A stretch of 64,000 nt of DNA from an uncultured Hyphomonadaceae bacterium. GTDB taxonomy: Bacteria > Pseudomonadota > Alphaproteobacteria > Caulobacterales > Maricaulaceae. The position numbers were made by a program, and so were the translations under genes. The notes under the pieces were generated by a model. The model made no database searches and was not told where the DNA came from. It worked only from the letters and a program-made list of their open reading frames with translations. Where the stretch lies: contig CAJXPX010000009.1 of NCBI GenBank assembly GCA_913058335.1, forward strand, positions 62,001-126,000, given 5' to 3'. Shown one piece after another: positions 54,091-62,710 of this stretch (the first letter of the stretch is position 1; each line of letters begins with the position of its first letter).

Positions 54091-54156
54091 GTCAGGCGGA
54101 ACAGATATACGCCCCTTCTAAGGAGAGCGTTCACCCTCAAACTGTTCCCGCCTGAC
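54091..54156. repeat. Large hairpin in the leader region of the carbonic anhydrase gene
   Basis: GTCAGGCGGAACAG (54091-54104) pairs with CTGTTCCCGCCTGAC (54142-54156) with a single bulged base. The 37-nt inside can fold again (ACGC with GCGT, CCTTCTAAGG). It stands in a 383-bp gene-free interval (53943-54325) and has no T run, so a leader structure or small RNA is more likely than a terminator. Confidence 0.6.
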
Positions 54157-54325
54157 TCAACTATTTTGAAAGGCTTTTGACATGCAGAAATCCGGCAAAG
54201 ATCCGGTCGGTAAAAAAAGTCCCCCACGGACTGCCCGCTTAACTTAAATGTCAATTTGCCCAATTCAAAACGGACAGCTAGAATTTTAAATATCTTATTC
54301 TTCTTCAATGAACAGGAGTTCCCTC

Positions 54326-54955
54326 ATGCCAAACTTTGCCGCCGGCGTACTTAAATTTCAACATGACGTTTTCCCCGGGAAACAATCTCTCTTTGAAGAG
54401 TTAAGCGAGGGCCAAAATCCCGAAGCGCTTTTCATCACATGTGCCGATAGCCGCATTGAGACAGGCATGATCACGCAAACTGGTCCCGGCGATTTGTTCA
54501 TCTGCCGCAATGCCGGCAATATCGTTCCCCCCCATACGGAACATACAGGCGGCATGACGGCGTCTATTGAATATGCCGTAGCCGTCTTGAAAGTGCCTCA
54601 TATTGTTATTTGTGGACATTCCGGTTGCGGGGCTATGGCTGGTGCAATGAATCCCGAAGGCTTGGAAAGCCTGCCTCATGTCAAACGCTGGCTTGGATTT
54701 TCTAAAGCGGCTGTTTCCATTGCGGATGAACTCGGCCAAGACATGAACGATGATGAGAAAATGTCTCTTCTGATTGAGCAAAATGTCCTGCTTCAACTTC
54801 AGCACTTGCGGACGCACCCCTCTGTCGCGGCGGCGTTGGCCAAGGATGAGGTTCAGTTACATGGCTGGGTTTACGACATCAAAACAGGCGGCATGACTGC
54901 CTATGACGAAGCTCAAAAGAAATTCGTCGTCGTCGATGAAAGCCACGCCAAATAA
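54326..54955 (+). CDS. can: Beta-class carbonic anhydrase
   Basis: Zinc enzyme interconverting CO2 and bicarbonate, 209 residues. Zinc ligands and active-site dyad are in ITCADSRI (Cys, Asp, Arg) and ICGHSGCGAM (His, Cys). NAGNIVPP and GGMTASIEYAV are also family marks. ATG 54326 follows AGGAG by 7 nt; an in-frame ATG at 54308 lies before that site and is rejected. It stands 68 bp before a SulP transporter gene in the same direction, a pairing that suggests bicarbonate supply. Confidence 0.96.
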   Translation: MPNFAAGVLKFQHDVFPGKQSLFEELSEGQNPEALFITCADSRIETGMITQTGPGDLFICRNAGNIVPPHTEHTGGMTASIEYAVAVLKVPHIVICGHSGCGAMAGAMNPEGLESLPHVKRWLGFSKAAVSIADELGQDMNDDEKMSLLIEQNVLLQLQHLRTHPSVAAALAKDEVQLHGWVYDIKTGGMTAYDEAQKKFVVVDESHAK

Positions 54956-55023
54956 GTCCCCCAATGTCGGACTAGTCTGATGACGCAACCCGATTCAAGT
55001 CTCATTTTTAAAGGAGCTTTGCT

Positions 55024-56769
55024 ATGGCATTGCTTGGTAATCGGGCGGGAAAGCCGCCGATTTTCGATTTTTCAAATATCCGTGGAGATATTTTCGGCGG
55101 CGTGACGGCCGGGATTGTTGCCCTGCCGCTGGCTTTGGCCTTTGGCGCAGGCGTCTTTCCTCCCGGCGTAGAGGGCGGCGCAATTGCCGGTCTTTGGGGC
55201 GCCATTATTGTTGGCTTCTTTGCCGCTTTGTTTGGCGGAACCAACACCCAGATTTCCGGACCCACAGGTCCAATGGTGGTTGTTTTTGCCGGACTTCTGG
55301 CCTCCCTCGTCGCAACGATGGATCCGTCCATGACGATCGAGCAGCAAGTCTTATCCGCCATCCCGCTCTTATTTGCAGCGGTGGTTCTGGGCGGTATCAT
55401 TCAGATTTTAGCCGGGGTTTTCAAGCTTGGTAAATATATCAAACTTGTTCCCTATCCGGTTATTTCCGGCTTTATGAGCGGGATTGGCGTCATCATTATA
55501 TTGCTTCAATTCTCCCGCCTCTTTGGCGGCGCGCCCGAAGGCGGAACAGTTTTCTCTGCCATTGAAGCTATTCCCGTAGCGATTTCGAATATGAATTATA
55601 GCGCCTTAGGTCTTGCTGTCCTGACTTTGGCAACTGTTTTCCTTTGGCCCAAAAAGTTTTCCAAGTTCCTTCCGGGAACGCTGGCCGCTTTGATTGTCGG
55701 CACTCTCGCCGGATTGCTTATGACCAATGTGCCAATCCTCGGCGCTATTCCAAGCGGCGTGCCGGATTTTGTCATTCCGCAACTCTCCGGAAACACTCTG
55801 ATTATTGTTTTGGAAGCGGCCGTCATTCTGGCCGTACTCGGCGCGATTGACAGTCTCCTAACGTCTCTGGTCGCGGATAACGTGACCCGCACCCGACATA
55901 ATTCCGATCAGGAGTTGATTGGGCAAGGCGTCGGTAACACGATTGCCGGTTTCTTTGGTGCTCTTCCAGGGGCCGGAGCCACAATGCGGACAATGGTCAA
56001 TATCAGAACCGGCGGATCTACAAAGATCTCCGGCATGGTTCACGGCTTGGTACTTCTCGCTATCGTGCTGGTCTTATCACCGCTTGCCGCCAAGATTCCC
56101 CATGCTGTTCTGGCGGGTATTTTGGTTAAGGTCGGCTATGACATCATTGACTTTTCTTATATTCGTAGTGCCTTGAAAGGCCCTCGTTTTGATTATTTCC
56201 TGATGATGTTGGTGCTTCTTGTCACCGTTTTTGTCGATCTTATCACAGCGGTTGGTCTTGGCGTTGTTCTCGCCGCATTAGCCTTTGTCTGGCGGACAGC
56301 CGATGTACAGCTCAAAGAGGCGTCTAATGTTCTTCCTCGCACGACCACTCCAGAAGAACGCAAAATCCTTGAAGACTCCGACGGTAGGATTTCCATGTTC
56401 GACTTTGGCGGGGCGATGAGCTTTAGCGCCGCCGCAGACTTGGGACATCACGTTCGTCAGGGCGTATCCGAAGGATCGGGCGCTCTCATCCTGGACTTCT
56501 CCAGACTGCCCTTTGTAGATGTTTCGGCGGCCCGCGCTATAGAAACGATTGCCGTGGACGCTAAAGCCGCTGGTAAACGCGTCTATACCAGCGGGATAAA
56601 CCCCGAAGTTATGAAAAAGCTTAAGGGACTGCGTATCAACGAGGCCCTTGACCCTGACTACGCGTTCGAAGATCGCCTTAGCGCCCTTCGCCACGCCGCC
56701 GAGCAGGTCGGCAGCAAGCCAAAAGGGGGAATGTCCGGAACGGGCAACGAAGCTCCCCTCCCGGCTTAA
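55024..56769 (+). CDS. SulP family inorganic anion transporter with STAS domain
   Basis: A 581-residue membrane protein with 10-14 hydrophobic segments and a cytosolic STAS domain from about residue 450. SulP marks include the opening DIFGGVTAGIVALPLALAFG, GGTNTQISGPTGPM and SGFMSGIGVIIILLQ. The STAS part reads MFDFGGAMSFSAAADLG and ALILDFSRLPFVDVSAARAIE, in which the Asp/Ser region is kept. Members carry sulfate or bicarbonate. Position behind carbonic anhydrase favours bicarbonate, as in BicA-like systems, but this is inferred. A clear ribosome site (AAGGAG) precedes ATG 55024. Confidence 0.94.
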   Translation: MALLGNRAGKPPIFDFSNIRGDIFGGVTAGIVALPLALAFGAGVFPPGVEGGAIAGLWGAIIVGFFAALFGGTNTQISGPTGPMVVVFAGLLASLVATMDPSMTIEQQVLSAIPLLFAAVVLGGIIQILAGVFKLGKYIKLVPYPVISGFMSGIGVIIILLQFSRLFGGAPEGGTVFSAIEAIPVAISNMNYSALGLAVLTLATVFLWPKKFSKFLPGTLAALIVGTLAGLLMTNVPILGAIPSGVPDFVIPQLSGNTLIIVLEAAVILAVLGAIDSLLTSLVADNVTRTRHNSDQELIGQGVGNTIAGFFGALPGAGATMRTMVNIRTGGSTKISGMVHGLVLLAIVLVLSPLAAKIPHAVLAGILVKVGYDIIDFSYIRSALKGPRFDYFLMMLVLLVTVFVDLITAVGLGVVLAALAFVWRTADVQLKEASNVLPRTTTPEERKILEDSDGRISMFDFGGAMSFSAAADLGHHVRQGVSEGSGALILDFSRLPFVDVSAARAIETIAVDAKAAGKRVYTSGINPEVMKKLKGLRINEALDPDYAFEDRLSALRHAAEQVGSKPKGGMSGTGNEAPLPA

Positions 56770-56799
56770 GCTTAAAAGCCAAGAATATATCTTTAAATG

Positions 56800-56822
56800 A
56801 CCGGCCTTAGGGCCGGTTTTTT
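56800..56822 (+). terminator. Terminator of the carbonic anhydrase-SulP pair
   Basis: ACCGGCC (56800-56806) and GGCCGGT (56811-56817) around TTAG, followed by six T. Confidence 0.9.
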
Positions 56823-56847
56823 ACTGGCTTATATTAATCAGCCACAT

Positions 56848-56876
56848 AAAAAAACCGCCCCGTCAAACGGAGCGGT
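56848..56876 (-). terminator. Terminator of the secreted protein gene
   Basis: ACCGCCCCGT (56854-56863) and ACGGAGCGGT (56867-56876), one mismatch; on the minus strand it ends in a run of seven T. Confidence 0.85.
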
Positions 56877-56906
56877 GTCATTCTAGAAAGACGAGTATTA
56901 AAAGTC

Positions 56907-57881
56907 TTATTTTACGTCAGCTTTGGTCATAGATGAGACGAGCACGTCCCCTTCTGCTGATAGAGCGCTCACGGGAACGGCGCCGGCTTGGCCATCGAGA
57001 TTTACGGCGCTGATAACTCCGGCCTCTGTTGTTTCTATCCCGCTAATCGTGCCAAGTGATGCCCCGGATGTGGACATCACAGCCGTACCGACTGTGAGCA
57101 TTCCATCCAAAGATGTTGACGGTGCCGTTGCCTCTGCGCCAAGTTCTGAACTGCCTGAGTAACGCGCATCCGTAGAGTTCGACTGAACACCCACAGAAAC
57201 GGGACTTGAGAGGCCAACGCCGATACTGGACGGGGCCTTCACGCCGATTGTTGAGTTTGCTTCTGCGTCGCCGGAAACACTGCCATCAACACCAGCCGCA
57301 TTGCCGTCGGTATGGCTCTGAACCGTTTCGCCAGTCTCAATCAAGGTTTCGGACATAGCGTCGTTCTGAGCCTTGATTGAAGCAGCCGTTCTACCCGACG
57401 TTTTCGTTGCCGTGTTGGCGGTCGCGTCGCCCATTGTCTCAATACGTGCTTGACCCTCTGTCATAGTATCAAGCATTTCATCCCTCACAGCGCTGCCGTC
57501 AATCGCAGCGCCGACTTGAGTGGTCTGGGAGGTGTCAGTTTGTGACGCGGCGTCAACGGCCATATCTGCGGTCGTGTCTGTCATAGCGTTTTCGCCAATT
57601 TCGCTCCGGGCGTCGCTCATAGCATCGCCTTTAACATTAACTTGATTGGAAACATCCGTTTGGTTTTCAATATCTGCCTTGGCTTTGGCCTTGCGCAGAT
57701 CAGTTTCCTTTTCTAAACGAGTTTTGGACTGTAAATCTGTAGCAGTACGAGACGTTGCATCGACGGCGCCGCCAACTTGTCCTGTAAGGTTGCCCAACTG
57801 AGCTGTGGCAGGCGATACAACGAAGAGGGAAGCAACGAGCGCAAAACCAGCTGCTCCCGATTTAAGTAATTCTTTTGACAT
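56907..57881 (-). CDS. Secreted low-complexity protein with PRC-barrel-like end
   Basis: A 324-residue exported protein of no recognised family. The signal peptide is clear (AGFALVASLFVVSPATAQ). Residues ~30-250 are very rich in Ala, Thr, Ser, Asp and Gly with few hydrophobics and no Cys, likely an extended or helical region. The last ~65 residues (DGMLTVGTAVMSTSGASLGTI onward) have the strand pattern of a PRC barrel (property to be checked). It has its own terminator and long upstream gap, so it is monocistronic. A periplasmic or surface structural role is possible. Confidence 0.75.
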   Translation of the reverse strand: MSKELLKSGAAGFALVASLFVVSPATAQLGNLTGQVGGAVDATSRTATDLQSKTRLEKETDLRKAKAKADIENQTDVSNQVNVKGDAMSDARSEIGENAMTDTTADMAVDAASQTDTSQTTQVGAAIDGSAVRDEMLDTMTEGQARIETMGDATANTATKTSGRTAASIKAQNDAMSETLIETGETVQSHTDGNAAGVDGSVSGDAEANSTIGVKAPSSIGVGLSSPVSVGVQSNSTDARYSGSSELGAEATAPSTSLDGMLTVGTAVMSTSGASLGTISGIETTEAGVISAVNLDGQAGAVPVSALSAEGDVLVSSMTKADVK

Positions 57882-58119
57882 AATTATGTCCTTTCTTTTG
57901 CCCCGTGGATGACTTTACGGTTATGGCCCATCGGAGTTCCTGCCTAAGAGCGCTGAAATAAGGCCGCAATATGTCCCCAATATTTCAATTTGGACAGAAT
58001 GGCGCGCGGCCTCAGCAAAATGACATTCTAGAAACCATCTCACACATTTGTGACGGGTTTGTTTAAAGACCCCCGCGCTAGCTTTTGCCATAAGAGCTCT
58101 TGCAAACGGGTTCTAGAAT

Positions 58120-58212
58120 AGAAGCCCCGAATTGGACTGCCTCTCTCTCCCCTCGCAGTCCTATAGCCCCGTATGGCTGTCTTCGATATTTGGCCGTGCG
58201 GGGCTTTTGCTT
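58120..58212 (+). ncRNA. Candidate small RNA with a CU-rich loop
   Basis: In the 499-bp gap between the secreted protein gene and groES, a plus-strand terminator (58165-58212) has no gene before it. Directly upstream, GGACTGC (58134-58140) and GCAGTCC (58155-58161) form a perfect stem around the 14-nt loop CTCTCTCTCCCCTC. A -10-like TAGAAT is at 58114-58119. This is the layout of C-rich-loop small RNAs of alphaproteobacteria. The 5' end is inferred. Confidence 0.5.
58165..58212 (+). terminator. Orphan plus-strand terminator before groES
   Basis: AGCCCCG (58165-58171) pairs with CGGGGCT (58199-58205), with TGGC/GGCC pairing inside, followed by TTTTGCTTG. It would end a transcript before the groES promoter. 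Confidence 0.7.
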
Positions 58213-58283
58213 GTCTCGCGATCTGCTGTTTTTCGCCTGGTCTATTTATTTCGAAAATTTTATAAAAAATTTGCATCTTCGGC

Positions 58284-58312
58284 CTTGCGGACGGGTTGGC
58301 TCCCTCTCATAT
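58284..58312 (+). promoter_or_regulatory. Heat-shock (sigma-32) promoter of groESL
   Basis: CTTGCGG at 58284-58290 as -35 and CCTCTCATAT at 58303-58312 as -10 match the alphaproteobacterial RpoH pattern (CTTG, then C-rich -10 with AT end). Transcription would start near the left arm of the CIRCE element. Confidence 0.6.
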
Positions 58313-58320
58313 GCGTGTCA

Positions 58321-58347
58321 CTGGCACTCTCCTTATGGGAGTGCTAA
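58321..58347. promoter_or_regulatory. CIRCE element (HrcA operator)
   Basis: CTGGCACTC - 9 nt - GAGTGCTAA. The right arm is the exact consensus and the left arm has two mismatches to TTAGCACTC. It lies 34 bp before groES, the classic position for HrcA repression. Confidence 0.9.
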
Positions 58348-58380
58348 ACATTAACCCTGAGAAGATGAGAGAGTGAGACT

Positions 58381-58668
58381 ATGAAATTTCGTCCCCTCCA
58401 CGACCGTGTGGTCGTCGAACGTGTCAAAGAAGACACAAAAACAACCGGCGGGATTATCATTCCTGATACCGCTACTGAAAAACCCTCCGAAGGCAAAGTT
58501 GTCGCAGTCGGCCCCGGCGCCCGCGGCGAAGACGGCAAAGTCGTTGCCCTTGATGTCAAAAAAGGCGATCGCGTCTTATTCGGCAAATGGGGCGGTACGG
58601 AAGTCAAGATCGACGGCAAAGACCTGTTGATCATGAAAGAATCCGACATCATGGGTGTGATTGGTTAG
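58381..58668 (+). CDS. groES: Co-chaperonin GroES
   Basis: Ten-kilodalton lid of the GroEL chamber, 95 residues. [15 protein letters not shown], the mobile loop [18 protein letters not shown], and the C-terminal [17 protein letters not shown] are all normal. It is the first gene of the groESL operon, behind a heat-shock promoter and CIRCE. groEL starts 54 bp downstream with a strong ribosome site. Confidence 0.98.
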   Translation: MKFRPLHDRVVVERVKEDTKTTGGIIIPDTATEKPSEGKVVAVGPGARGEDGKVVALDVKKGDRVLFGKWGGTEVKIDGKDLLIMKESDIMGVIG

Positions 58669-58710
58669 TCCAACACGCCTTTTTTAATACCCAATTGTTC
58701 AATTCTCTAA

Positions 58711-60372
<1,662 letters not shown>

Positions 60373-60380
60373 GTGAGGGA

Positions 60381-60424
60381 TTTAATCCGCTCTGCGGATT
60401 AAATTAGGGCGGCAAAGCCGCCCT
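60381..60424 (+). terminator. Two stacked hairpins after groEL
   Basis: TTTAATCCGC (60381-60390) with GCGGATTAAA (60394-60403), and AGGGCGGC (60406-60413) with GCCGCCCT (60417-60424). Neither has a T run directly behind, so they may protect the groESL mRNA 3' end as well as aid termination. Confidence 0.65.
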
Positions 60425-60508
60425 CCCGAACTTCTTTGAAATTTGCCCAAAGCAAATTTGCCAAAGCGTTCGCCTCACTCGCTGATCTCTCAGTCCGAGT
60501 ATTTCGGA

Positions 60509-60535
60509 GGGTCACCTGAAAAGGTGGCCCTTTTT
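60509..60535 (+). terminator. Terminator in repeat copy 1
   Basis: GGGTCACC (60509-60516) and GGTGGCCC (60523-60530) around TGAAAA, then five T. Confidence 0.85.
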
Positions 60536-60660
60536 ACGCAAATGCGCTCAACGCTAGGCCGATAAAATCGACCTCCGAAGTTTCTTGGAAAGTTTGCCAA
60601 AGCAAAATTGTCCAAGCATCGCATCTCTCGCCGACTTTCCAGTCTCGCGAAATATTATGA

Positions 60661-60686
60661 AGGCGGCTTTCGGGCCGCCTTTTTTA
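60661..60686 (+). terminator. Terminator in repeat copy 2
   Basis: AGGCGGC (60661-60667) and GCCGCCT (60674-60680) around TTTCGG, followed by a run of T. The same hairpin core recurs at 61413-61435. Confidence 0.85.
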
Positions 60687-60696
60687 TTGGTCAAAA

Positions 60697-60900
60697 CTCC
60701 TTCCCCCGTTTACGGGTTTGAGCCAAAACGATATGAATTATCGTGGCGCGAATGGTCCCGCAAAGTGGGGATGGGGGGAGCGTATTACGCCAACCTCCAT
60801 TTTATGTAGCTCCCCCCTCCGAGCCGCAGTCGCGGCCCACCCCTTTCACGTTGAAGGGTTATCAACCCTTCTTTGGCTCAAACCCGTAAACGGGGGGAGG
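60697..60900. mobile_element. Nested inverted-repeat element, MITE-like
   Basis: Outer arms: 25 bp at 60703-60727 (CCCCCGTTTACGGGTTTGAG and on) are the exact reverse complement of 60872-60896. Inner arms: GGGGGGAGC near 60773-60781 and GCTCCCCCC near 60809-60817. A third hairpin, AAGGGTTATCAACCCTT, lies at 60854-60870. There is no coding frame of note. The layout is that of a non-autonomous inverted-repeat element or a large cruciform. No target-site duplication is obvious, so transposition is not proven. Confidence 0.5.
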
Positions 60901-60911
60901 AAATTACACCC

Positions 60912-61298
60912 CTACCCCAACCCCGCCTTCAACCACGCCACCGCTTCGGCCCGCTCTTCAGGCTCATAAACATGAATTTCCAGCGCCGGCCAGAGCGCGC
61001 CTTCGACTTTGGCAAAAGTGCGGACAAACCCGCTCCGCGAAATAAGCGCGCATTTCTTCATGGATTTGGCCATTTGGAAAACTTCGCCTAACCGGCCAAA
61101 CTCTTCTTTAAACGCGCCGAGGCTCGGAAAATCGAGTTTCTCCATCTCCATACACAGATTGAACTCCGCATGCTGCTCCGCCTGTGATTGTAGCCAATCC
61201 AGCGCCGTCTTCATATCCGCTTCGGATATTTTTCCGGTCACGGTCATAAAGGCAATACCGTCTTTAAAATCGAGTTGGGTGGTGCTCGTCTTGATCAT
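60912..61298 (-). CDS. SpoIIAA-like (STAS-fold) protein
   Basis: A 128-residue cytosolic protein of the SpoIIAA-like family: FKDGIAFMTVTGKISEADMKTALDWL at the start, FNLCMEMEKLDFPSLGAFKEEF in the middle and ALEIHVYEPEERAEAVAWL at the end. ATG at 61296-61298 follows GGAGAGAC; the frame is open 23 codons further but without similarity. The family has a STAS-related fold and no proven biochemical role. It is flanked by the inverted-repeat element and an orphan terminator, so it is transcribed alone. Confidence 0.85.
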   Translation of the reverse strand: MIKTSTTQLDFKDGIAFMTVTGKISEADMKTALDWLQSQAEQHAEFNLCMEMEKLDFPSLGAFKEEFGRLGEVFQMAKSMKKCALISRSGFVRTFAKVEGALWPALEIHVYEPEERAEAVAWLKAGLG

Positions 61299-61412
61299 GT
61301 TGTCTCTCCGTAAGTCGAAGGTGGGGAGAGATAGAATGATTTGAGGGGGTGTGGGGTTCCCATACAAGCATCTGAGCGGCGGAGATCGGAAAATTCCGTT
61401 GGCATAATAATT

Positions 61413-61435
61413 AGGCGGCTTTCGGGCCGCTTTTT
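61413..61435 (+). terminator. Terminator-like hairpin, third copy of the repeat core
   Basis: GCGGC (61415-61419) and GCCGC (61426-61430) around TTTCGG, then five T. The preceding bases (AATAATTAGGCGG) also resemble the end of repeat copy 2. No plus-strand gene precedes it. Confidence 0.6.
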
Positions 61436-61532
61436 CGTGGGCAGGTCAATTCTTGCTACAAAGTTGCTAATTGTGGTTCATGAGATAGGCTTTATTTAGT
61501 AGAATTTATAACCTCATCCAAATGAGTTAAAT

Positions 61533-62708
61533 ATGTCGATTAGATATTTAGAAAGTGCTGAGCATGTTAAGGCCACAGTGCAGAAATCTTTGAACCTAAA
61601 CCTTTCGACGTCTAAAGCTTTGGATATCTCAAGCTGCATAATACAAGGCAATAGATTTTTTGAAGCAGCTATTGAAAGCCCAATGGTTATAAAACCCTTG
61701 CTGACTTTTTATGGAATGTCAGCACTTGCTAAAGCTGTCATCTTGGGCAGAAATAATAGGAATCTTGCTTCACTAAAGTCTTCACACGGTGTTTCCGACA
61801 CGACTGAAAAGGGTAGCAAACTCGGTCAGATGACCGGGCGAATAAACCCTTCTGGTACACTAATCGAATTCAATGATGTTATTTCACAGCTAGATTGCTT
61901 TTCATATGAGACTAAGCAAAACAGATTTGACATCTTAACACCGACAGCTAACTCAAAAGCGATAGAAAATACAAAAATAAAAATTCATGATATCTGGTCA
62001 CGATGCCCATCACTTGGAAATGATTACAAACAAATCTTCAATGCTAATCCGAATACAATTCACGTCTCCATTGATGTTGCATATAATTCTAATGATGAAA
62101 AAATAGTTACGGTAACTCCTCCGAAAGGTACTGAAACGATTGATGATGTAAAAGCACTAACGGACTCATTGAGGTCTAAGCTTGGTTTTTTAAGTCAATT
62201 GTGTCTTGTCGAGAGCGATTCCAACGGAAGTTATACTACTTTAACTTTCTCGAATTTTTTACCCGATAGTGATGAATTTAATAGGCTGCTTGCTAAAAGT
62301 GAGATTGGACACTTCAAGTACGACCCATACCCAAAAAATTATTCTGACCTTTACCCACTAATAGAGATTAATGGAGTCGTACCCCCTATTTCTGGGGGAG
62401 TGAGCTTTTCTGAACAAAAATATATTGAACCAATAGATGGAAAAATAATTTCAGAATGGACTCTGATGTATATTGGAGCCTTTTTACTATCCTCTTACTG
62501 CCGATATAGACCTAATGATTGGACACATGCTACACAAAGCAGAATTAGCCAGACCAGAACATTGGATGATAAGGCCGTAGCTTTTATCGACTCCTTTCTA
62601 AAACGTATTCTAGGTGACTTCCCGCATTTTGTTACAAATGCAATGAATATGAAAATACCATCTGAAGGTAATTTGATAAAAAGACCCCATAGCAATTTTT
62701 GGTTATAA
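61533..62708 (+). CDS. YaaC-like protein
   Basis: A 391-residue protein matching the YaaC-like family by its opening (hydrophobic FFEAAIESPMVIKPLLTFYG, then MSALAKAVIL and a following SSHGVSDTT). The rest is mixed alpha/beta with ISEWTLMYIGAFLLSSYCRYRP near the end. No catalytic motif is recognised, and the function of YaaC is unknown. The gene is visibly AT-rich compared with the rest of the window and uses codons unlike its neighbours, which points to horizontal transfer. It converges with the DpnI-like gene, stop to stop 2 bp apart. Confidence 0.75.
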   Translation: MSIRYLESAEHVKATVQKSLNLNLSTSKALDISSCIIQGNRFFEAAIESPMVIKPLLTFYGMSALAKAVILGRNNRNLASLKSSHGVSDTTEKGSKLGQMTGRINPSGTLIEFNDVISQLDCFSYETKQNRFDILTPTANSKAIENTKIKIHDIWSRCPSLGNDYKQIFNANPNTIHVSIDVAYNSNDEKIVTVTPPKGTETIDDVKALTDSLRSKLGFLSQLCLVESDSNGSYTTLTFSNFLPDSDEFNRLLAKSEIGHFKYDPYPKNYSDLYPLIEINGVVPPISGGVSFSEQKYIEPIDGKIISEWTLMYIGAFLLSSYCRYRPNDWTHATQSRISQTRTLDDKAVAFIDSFLKRILGDFPHFVTNAMNMKIPSEGNLIKRPHSNFWL

Positions 62709-62710
62709 GG

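Larger units (their letters stand above)
60425..60689. repeat. Two degenerate tandem copies of a ~115-bp terminator-bearing repeat
   Basis: Copy 1 (about 60425-60538) and copy 2 (about 60574-60689) align over their length: both start CCGAA-TT-CTT-GAAA-TTTGCC-AAAGCAAA, pass through TCGCC and CAGTC, and end in a GC-rich hairpin plus T run. No coding sense is seen in them. Confidence 0.65.

Noticed and set aside
54069-54308. A 79-codon minus-strand frame before carbonic anhydrase
   Set aside because: It crosses the hairpin at 54091-54156, has no ribosome site and no family features.
61447-61475. TTGCTACAAAGTTGCTAATTG as an integrase attachment site
   Set aside because: It looks like sequence near some integration sites, but no integrase, tRNA end or matching second copy is in view.
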